A DNA stretch of 16,246 bases from Phoronis ovalis (Eukaryota; Phoronida; Phoronidae): NCBI GenBank assembly GCA_028565635.1, contig JAOXYB010024324.1:1-16246 (forward strand), read 5' to 3'. Every line of letters begins with the position of its first letter. Positions within the stretch are counted from its first letter, which is position 1. Positions 11,379-16,246 of the stretch are shown here, one piece after another. The notes beneath the pieces were generated by a model, which searched no databases, was not told the DNA's origin, and worked only from the letters and a program-made list of their open reading frames with translations. Position numbers and translations under genes: made by a program.

Positions 11379-14300
11379 CTAAACAAGAACAAGAAAGGCT
11401 TAATCATTAAATTATTATTTTTAAAATTCAATCAACACATTGATGAATAGGAAGGGCACTGACCTCTGGGTTTCAACATTAACCTCCTCAAGTGTGTAAA
11501 CTATGTACAGTATAAATTATTGAAACAGCTCTCAGAGACTATAAACCTAAGCATGGACAGAGATATTCTGTAACTATCAGTTCAGTCAGATGCCTGAACC
11601 TTCATTTCGCACAAGAATGTTTATTATGTTGTTTACCCAGGTTGCTAAACCTGGACTCTGGAATCGGTGAGCATCCCCAGTTTCAGTCTTAAGCCTTTAT
11701 TTTGATGTAAATGATCTGTTCGAATCCATTTAATTAAGAAATAATCAACACTGTTTGATCATTAAAAATTGAATTCTTAATGTTCACTATATTCAGGCAA
11801 CTGCATTTAATCTTTAAAATCAAAGGTCTTGCTACACATTCATGCCAATATAGACAACCAGACTATCATCATGCCTAACAAACTTTCTTTTGATACCTTG
11901 TTTGATGATTTTTCCCTTTGCGTCTTTCACTGTTCTTTTCACTCTCAGTGATGTTGGCATAAATCTTGTCACTTCACCCAGAGAATGTTTAATTTGTGGT
12001 TTAGCTTCTATAGTTGCTGTGCTCTTTGCTTCTTCCTCGTGAGACTTCAATGGGGGTTTCATAATACTAGGTGGAGCACTCAGTACATTAGGGTTCATGT
12101 CCATACCACCAAATCCAGGTGGCAAGCCCATACCAGGCGGAGGCATGCCCATTGGCATACCAGGTGGCCGCATTAGACGAGGAGGAGGCATACCTGAAAT
12201 GCAAAATTATCATTATCAGAATTACACATTCTCCACTGGTTTTCACAACTAAAAAATATGCCTTGAGTACAGTCATCCACAAATATTGACTTGTGTAAGC
12301 TTCCCAAAATAATAAGCATCAATAGATGATTTATACTTCATGTCACTGAATGATACCAGAGATCGGACAACAATTTCCATGTATGAAAGTATGGATAAAA
12401 ATAAACAATAGACTGGATAAACATTTTAATCAAAATTTCTATCTGCAAGAAAGTTATATTCAGTACGAGTTATCTCCAACTTTGGCCAGGTTACATGTCT
12501 GAAATCAGTAGTGTTCCTCTGTAACTCAAATAGACAATTTGTATCCTTGAATATTTGCTTTTCACTGCTTACCTGGTGGAGGTCCTGGCGGCATTCTTGG
12601 TGGGGGGCCTCTCAGATTTGGTGGTAACCCTGGTGGTGGACCCGGTGGCATACCTGGAGGACGACCTGGAGGAGGTCCTGGGGGTAATAATCGTGGTGGG
12701 GCACCAAGAGGTGCACGCATCACTGGTCTAAATTGCATAAGGGGTGGTGCACTAGGTGGCATTCCTAAAATGAATAAGTTATATATTATTATTAGACTAT
12801 GTTACATAGTATTAAAACATTTTCCGTTGTCATACAAGATTAATTGATCAGTGAATTTAAACATTACATTTATATATGCATGCTACTTCAAGTACTTTCT
12901 CTTTATAAATGGTTTTTATATTTTATCGATGTTCCAAACTAAAAATTAAATCAATGTTTATAGAGCCTGGCTAGATTTAAATTGGTCACAACCATTTTTG
13001 CTGAAAATATTTCCTTGTAAGTTTATAGCTTTCACAATTAATCTGCACCTTAGAGAACACACGTAAATATACGACATGTCCATTATTTTCAAACCAGCAT
13101 TGTAGTTTAGAACCTTGAGGTCTCTTAGTACATGGACCTGGCAGGGATGCGCCGCTGGCTCTTTTTTGACAAATTTTAGTATATTTTAGCGTTCCTTTTA
13201 CGCTCCTGTGGTAATTTTTGAGGCCTAGTCAAGAACTCTTTTGGAAAAGTAGATTTTGGGTATACTTTAAGCAAAACAGTGTACAACATCTAATAAAGAA
13301 AATGACATTATTTTAAACATTGTGTATATTTTGGAATTTTTGGTATATTTCAGGGTTTGCTTTGGCATTTTTGGTATATTTCAGGGTCCAAATTTCCATA
13401 TATTTTTGATATAGAGTTAGTCTGCAAGGTTGTAGGACCCTCTGGGGTTTAGAACAACCAATGCATTCAACAGTAAATGATATGTTTGGTTAATCATTCA
13501 ATTTAAACAAAGAACACAACATTCCTCACCAGTTTGTAGAGCAGGCATAGCAGCTACTGTTTGCATCTTTTCCTGGATATCGGCAGGTAACATGGGTGAA
13601 TGTTCTATCTCTGGTGTGACAGGTAACACAGGCTCAACAGCAATATGTTCCTCAGGTTCTTCTTCCTCCTCTGACTCTTCAGATTCTGATTCCTACAAAA
13701 CCAAAAATCTCATGTCAAATACAGTTTACAGCTAATCTTAATATCAGAACTAAACTTATGTTTACAGGGCTGTTCCACTTTTAGTTGTACTGGGAGGAAG
13801 GGGGAGGGAACAGTAGCAAACAGATAGATCAATATTTTGAGAAGCTGATTAAATCTCAGTTTTACAACCTTGTAGCTCATTAATTTATTGCTTAAATTTT
13901 GTAGCAATGCACCTCTTCTTGTGGCAGTTGCTGACCAGCCATTTGAAGCATTTTAAGCTGTAATGGTGTGGGTCCCTCTTTTTCTTTCTTCTTTTTCTTT
14001 TTCTTAATTGTAAGTCTAGTATCCTTTTCTTCCTCCTCAGGATCCACTTTGTCATCATCCATAAAGCGAATTTTTCGTGTTTTCGAAGCTGTAAAAAGGA
14101 AAAGTAAACTTAAATAGCAGTTCACTTAAACAATCCTTCGAAAAAACAACAAATCTATATCTGTTCATTTGTATAAATTATCCATGGATACTTAAAACTG
14201 TCAACTTTTTTGTACCAATAATAAAACACCTAAATAGACAAAAAGTGGGGTTTTACTGCAGTAAAGCACTGCCTTTAACAACTAGGAATGCAATCAACAT

Positions 14301-16100
14301 GAGTTTGTTATATTACCCTTTCTTTATATTGAGGACTAACTCTCTCAAACCATAAAACAACCTTTGGTACTACACTTGCATGCAGGAACAATGAAATGCA
14401 AGTATGTTAGCAGAAATCTAGTAAACATGATACCTGGATCTTCCACTTGCATTGGTTCTTCTGATATAGGTGATACAGGTAGATGAATATTGTCACTATG
14501 TTGGGCAAGCACTGAAACAAATCAAAACAGAATATTTCAATATTATGTATACAAGAATTCAAAAGATAACGTTTGTACATGTTTCAAACATGCTTCTAAG
14601 AAATAATTTTATATTTTTGCAGCTTTGGAAAAGTTATTCATTGAATCATTATAGATACCCTCTTCATATTTTCAAGAATCAATGTTGGTTTTCAAACTCT
14701 AAGCTATAAACTATAATAATAAGTATATTTTTGACCAGTCATGTTTCTCAATCAGATATGCAGATGATTAGAAGTTTTATGATGTCATTTGTATAAACAA
14801 GCATATACAAATTGATTGATGTTCAATGGGTGACAACAGCGCAATGCATGATATTGTACATTTAATAAGCAAAAAACTGACTATATCAAGACCATGCACT
14901 ACATAGGTATCCTACGTTGGCCACATGACATTACATACCTTCTTCTTGTTGGTAATTTGTTGCTATTTCTTCCTCATCCTCACTGTCACTCAGAGGGGGA
15001 GGGATACCTGGAGGGGGGCCTGCAGGTTTTAAAACTTTTGCTGCAGGTGCTGCTACAGGTGGTCCTGGGACTGGTGTGCTGAAAGAGAAGGAAGACATAT
15101 TTAGATTTTAATTAAACAGTCCACAAGGTTAGGAACCAAGTTTTCACCTTTTGCAAAGATAATGCTTCTGATACAAATAAGTACATGTATATGCAATGAC
15201 CAGGATATTTGTATTTAATCAGACTATTATTTTGAAATAAACATCTACCTTTTCAGAATATAAAATAGTTTTGCAAATATAAAAAATTGGGTAAGTTAAC
15301 ACTCCTATTCAAACTGTCCTTATAAATACAATGTCATGCTGCTATAGAGATATTTAAGAGAATACAGACATGCCCTTTTATGAGCTAATATCTACTTATA
15401 AGTTGTTAAGACAAGGGCAATAATACAAGTGTAATTTTTTAAAACACAAACCTATGTGGGATTGCCCTTTTAAGTATACTTTTTGGTTGTGGAACGGGAA
15501 GTGGTATGTCACTAGTCAGTGTTATTTGTTTGGCATCTGTAGGTGCTGCTGGTAGTGGAATCTGATCAAGCTGAACACGTTCTGCAGTTTTCACTTGTTC
15601 TGAAATCAATAAATTAATTCATTTAATTACTGTGATTATTATGGTTGTTCAAGGAAATAATATCATTTTTGAGCCGTTTGGCTGCTCAAATTTTATTTTA
15701 AAACTGAAGAAAGTAAGTCTCTAGCAGCTGCCCAGTTTAGGCACAAGCTAATAATTAAGTTCTAAAATATCATAAAATGCCAGTCACATTTTTTTGTAAT
15801 TTTTAAAACTTTCCATTCATATAAAAATAAACCTTCTTATACAATAAACTACATCAAATTGCTGATGAAGATTTACAATTATGGAAAATTTGATTGAATA
15901 ATTTACAACAGAAGGTTTTCAGGATTGAAATTACCCAAAAAAAAGTGGCACATACAATTTCAAAATGACAAAATATTGCAATTTTTAAATTGTTATTATT
16001 ATTCTGACTCACCATAGTAAACCTGCATTCTCATCCTTTTTTTCTCATAGTTTGTTTCTTGCTTTTTTAAATCAGCAAAAAGTTCAGGTTCTTCTCTTTC
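11260..16100 (-). CDS. WBP11: WW domain-binding protein 11 (SIPP1/Npw38BP), pre-mRNA splicing factor; 5' part outside the window
   Basis: The CDS is the reverse complement of join(11260-11378, 11897-12193, 12573-12764, 13530-13692, 13913-14088, 14434-14511, 14939-15078, 15452-15599, 16013-16100). That is 1401 nt: 466 residues plus TGA, with phases agreeing at every junction. In other animals WBP11 is a nuclear, proline-rich spliceosome-associated protein that binds the WW domain of PQBP1 and binds PP1. Fragment residues 1-35 (EREEPELFADLKKQETNYEK...) align with human EKENPDIYKELRKLEVEYEQ and the following AVKNAQ. IPLP occurs twice (43-46, 61-64), then PKSILKR. KIRF at 157-160 is an RVxF-type PP1 motif. 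GPTPLQLKMLQMAGQQLP (190-207) is a hallmark block, followed by an acidic stretch, Pro/Gly/Met-rich repeats with PPGPPPGRPPG (292-302), then TATIEAKPQI, TRFMPTSLRVKR and the family C-terminus TKDDAYVDFMREMESLL. About 95 N-terminal residues are missing, judged from the human protein. Confidence 0.95.
11379..11896 (-). other. WBP11 intron, nothing else seen
   Basis: This is a 518-nt phase-1 intron with donor AAG|GTATCA. It contains a small perfect hairpin (CCAGGTT/AACCTGG, 11637-11654). A GTTCGAATCC string near 11718 resembles a tRNA B box but has no tRNA fold around it. Confidence 0.85.
11897..12193 (-). CDS. WBP11: WBP11 exon: Met/Pro/Gly tail and conserved TRF block
   Basis: It encodes residues 330-427. 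It starts in Pro/Met-rich sequence (MPPPRLMRPPGMP), then NVLSAPPSIMKPPLK, TATIEAKPQI and EVTRFMPTSLRVKR, matching human NPGVLSAPPNL, TATISAKPQI and EITRFVPTALRVRR. The frame would read on through the donor to a stop at 11832, but GTATCA at 11895-11896 and the phase match to the last exon support splicing. Confidence 0.93.
12194..12572 (-). other. WBP11 intron, nothing else seen
   Basis: This is a 379-nt phase-1 intron with donor CCAG|GTAAGC and acceptor GCATTTCAG. The content is AT-rich and unremarkable. Confidence 0.88.
12573..12764 (-). CDS. WBP11: WBP11 exon: proline-rich WW-binding region with PGR motif
   Basis: It encodes residues 266-328. Pro/Gly runs carry PPGPPPGRPPG (292-302), the PGR-type ligand of the PQBP1/Npw38 WW domain in vertebrate WBP11. 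The exon has internal repeats of the form PPGPPPG, so its length may vary between alleles. It joins the next exon through a split Gly codon. Confidence 0.94.
13142..13285 (-). repeat. dispersed repeat, copy 2 (inverted relative to copy 1)
   Basis: The reverse complement aligns with 517-676, including the 28/31 block at 13212-13242. It sits in a WBP11 intron, and because copy 1 lies on + this copy runs along the WBP11 sense strand. Copy 2 lacks the triple 10-mer seen in copy 1. Confidence 0.7.
13336..13387 (+). repeat. two perfect 21-bp direct repeats, 31-bp period
   Basis: Identical 21-mers (13336-13356 and 13367-13387; core TTTGGTATATTTCAGGG) are separated by 10 bp. Degenerate relatives (TTTTAGTATATTTTAGCG near 13174-13191, TTTTGGGTATACTTTAAG near 13254-13271) occur in the adjacent dispersed repeat, suggesting the element was built from such units. 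Confidence 0.85.
13530..13692 (-). CDS. WBP11: WBP11 exon: acidic Ser/Glu stretch
   Basis: It encodes residues 211-264, starting ESESEESEEEEEPEE, the acidic run that follows the TPLQ block in the family, then a less conserved linker. Acceptor GTTTTGTAG|GAATC; donor CTG|GTGAGG. Confidence 0.92.
13693..13912 (-). other. WBP11 intron, nothing else seen
   Basis: This is a 220-nt phase-0 intron with donor GAAGAG|GTGCAT. Confidence 0.88.
13913..14088 (-). CDS. WBP11: WBP11 exon: RVxF-type motif, lysine run and TPLQ block
   Basis: It encodes residues 153-210: TRKIRFMDDD, an acidic patch, a seven-lysine run (nuclear localisation signal candidate), then GPTPLQLKMLQMAGQQLP, matching human ELTPLQAMMLRMAGQEIP. 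KIRF fits the [RK]-V/I-x-F PP1-docking pattern; human has VRF in the same place. Confidence 0.95.
14089..14433 (-). other. WBP11 intron, nothing else seen
   Basis: This is a 345-nt phase-1 intron with donor CCAG|GTATCA and acceptor CCTTTTTACAG. Confidence 0.88.
14434..14511 (-). CDS. WBP11: WBP11 small exon
   Basis: These 78 nt encode residues 127-151 (LAQHSDNIHLPV..., ending EEPMQVEDP). The sequence is poorly conserved, but TTGTTTCAG|TG and CCAG|GTATCA fit and the phase matches both neighbours (split Val and split Ala codons). Confidence 0.85.
14512..14938 (-). other. WBP11 intron, nothing else seen
   Basis: This is a 427-nt phase-1 intron with donor AAGAAG|GTATGT. The + strand frame 14470-14709 straddles the exon border and is chance. 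Confidence 0.88.
14939..15078 (-). CDS. WBP11: WBP11 exon: first proline-rich segment and acidic SDSEDEEE
   Basis: It encodes residues 80-125: TPVPGPPVAAPAAK, GPPPGIPPPLSDSEDEEE, then a Gln/Glu tail. It occupies the place of the first PGR-containing proline run of the human protein but has PPPGIPPP without Arg. Acceptor is CTTCTCTTTCAG. Confidence 0.9.
15079..15451 (-). other. WBP11 intron, nothing else seen
   Basis: This is a 373-nt phase-2 intron with donor ATAG|GTTTGT. Confidence 0.88.
15452..15599 (-). CDS. WBP11: WBP11 exon: IPLP repeats and PKSILKR
   Basis: It encodes residues 31-78: QVKTAERVQLDQIPLP, DIPLPVPQPKSILKR. Human has AVKNAQHVEVESIPLP and DIPLPGAQPPSILKK, a near-colinear match. 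Acceptor is TTGATTTCAG. Confidence 0.95.
15600..16012 (-). other. WBP11 intron, nothing else seen
   Basis: This is a 413-nt phase-1 intron with donor TATG|GTGAGT. Confidence 0.88.
16013..16100 (-). CDS. WBP11: WBP11 exon: C-terminal part of the N-terminal helical domain
   Basis: It encodes residues 1-29 of the visible fragment (EREEPELFADLKKQETNYEK...), a charged helix matching human about 96-125. The acceptor is ATAATAAACAG|GAA, phase 0. It is the most 5' exon in the window. Confidence 0.93.
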
Positions 16101-16246
16101 CTGTTTATTATAAACACAGTTTATAACAAATATCATCCTGAATATTTATGCATACCAAATACTGTTACAAACAAGACAACGACGATTCGAAGAATCATCA
16201 TTGTACGCTGTTTAAATTGGCTATTTGAGCGAAAGGAATGGCATAT
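16101..16246 (-). other. partial WBP11 intron
   Basis: I do not see the expected upstream residues (human ...FERILRLY) on the - strand, so this is intron running off the edge. TGTTTATTATAAACA at 16102-16116 is a near-perfect palindrome just upstream of the acceptor. Confidence 0.7.

Larger units (their letters stand above)
12765..13529 (-). other. WBP11 intron carrying dispersed repeat copy 2
   Basis: This 765-nt intron is the largest of the gene in the window. Its size is partly explained by the repeat at about 13142-13390. Donor is CTG|GTGAGG; acceptor is TTCATTTTAG. Confidence 0.88.

Noticed and set aside
11718-11727. GTTCGAATCC, a tRNA B-box-like string
   Set aside because: No A box at the right distance and no acceptor or anticodon stems around it.
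11832-11896. Read-through of the WBP11 exon to a stop at 11832 as an alternative C-terminus
   Set aside because: A good donor and matching phase lead to the exon encoding the conserved DDAYVDFMREMESLL end; intron retention could still yield the short form, but nothing supports it.
14894-15082. 62-codon + strand frame with Leu-rich repeats
   Set aside because: Antisense shadow of the proline-rich WBP11 exon.

Overview
This is an AT-rich stretch of an animal nuclear genome. It holds two intron-containing, widely conserved protein genes that point at each other (convergent). On the + strand at the left is a complete forkhead gene recognisable as FOXJ1, the master transcription factor for motile cilia: two coding exons giving 418 residues, with a probable non-coding first exon. 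On the - strand at the right is the 3' two-thirds or more of WBP11 (SIPP1/Npw38BP), a proline-rich pre-mRNA splicing factor. Nine exons give the last 466 residues, and its N-terminus lies beyond the right edge. Compact 0.3-0.8 kb introns, GT-AG junctions throughout, AT-rich spacers and the FOXJ1 sequence suggest an invertebrate, most likely a lophotrochozoan such as a mollusc. The sequence alone does not prove the phylum.

Layout. 1-700: AT-rich upstream DNA containing one copy of a dispersed repeat and three perfect copies of a 10-mer. 700-880: probable FOXJ1 promoter, with three CCAAT boxes, RFX X-box-like half sites and a perfect forkhead site. To 1133: probable untranslated exon 1. 1982-2470 and 3192-3959: FOXJ1 coding exons, with the intron falling exactly inside the forkhead domain. 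3960 to about 5.4 kb: 3' UTR or downstream region. 5573-5873: a foldback transposable element of 283 bp with 127-bp inverted arms and a perfect 9-bp target-site duplication. 5.9-10.9 kb: a gene-poor spacer holding one unexplained 93-codon open stretch on the - strand (7213-7491). 10946-16100: WBP11, read right to left, with a second, inverted copy of the dispersed repeat in one intron.

The two genes have no known joint pathway: one controls ciliogenesis transcription and the other is a splicing/PP1/PQBP1 factor. Their convergence looks like ordinary neighbourhood rather than an operon. The points most worth a second look are the foldback element, the clustered cilia-type promoter motifs, the shared inverted repeat, the orphan - strand open stretch, and lineage differences in WBP11 motifs. 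I found no RNA gene, CRISPR array or other evident novel system.
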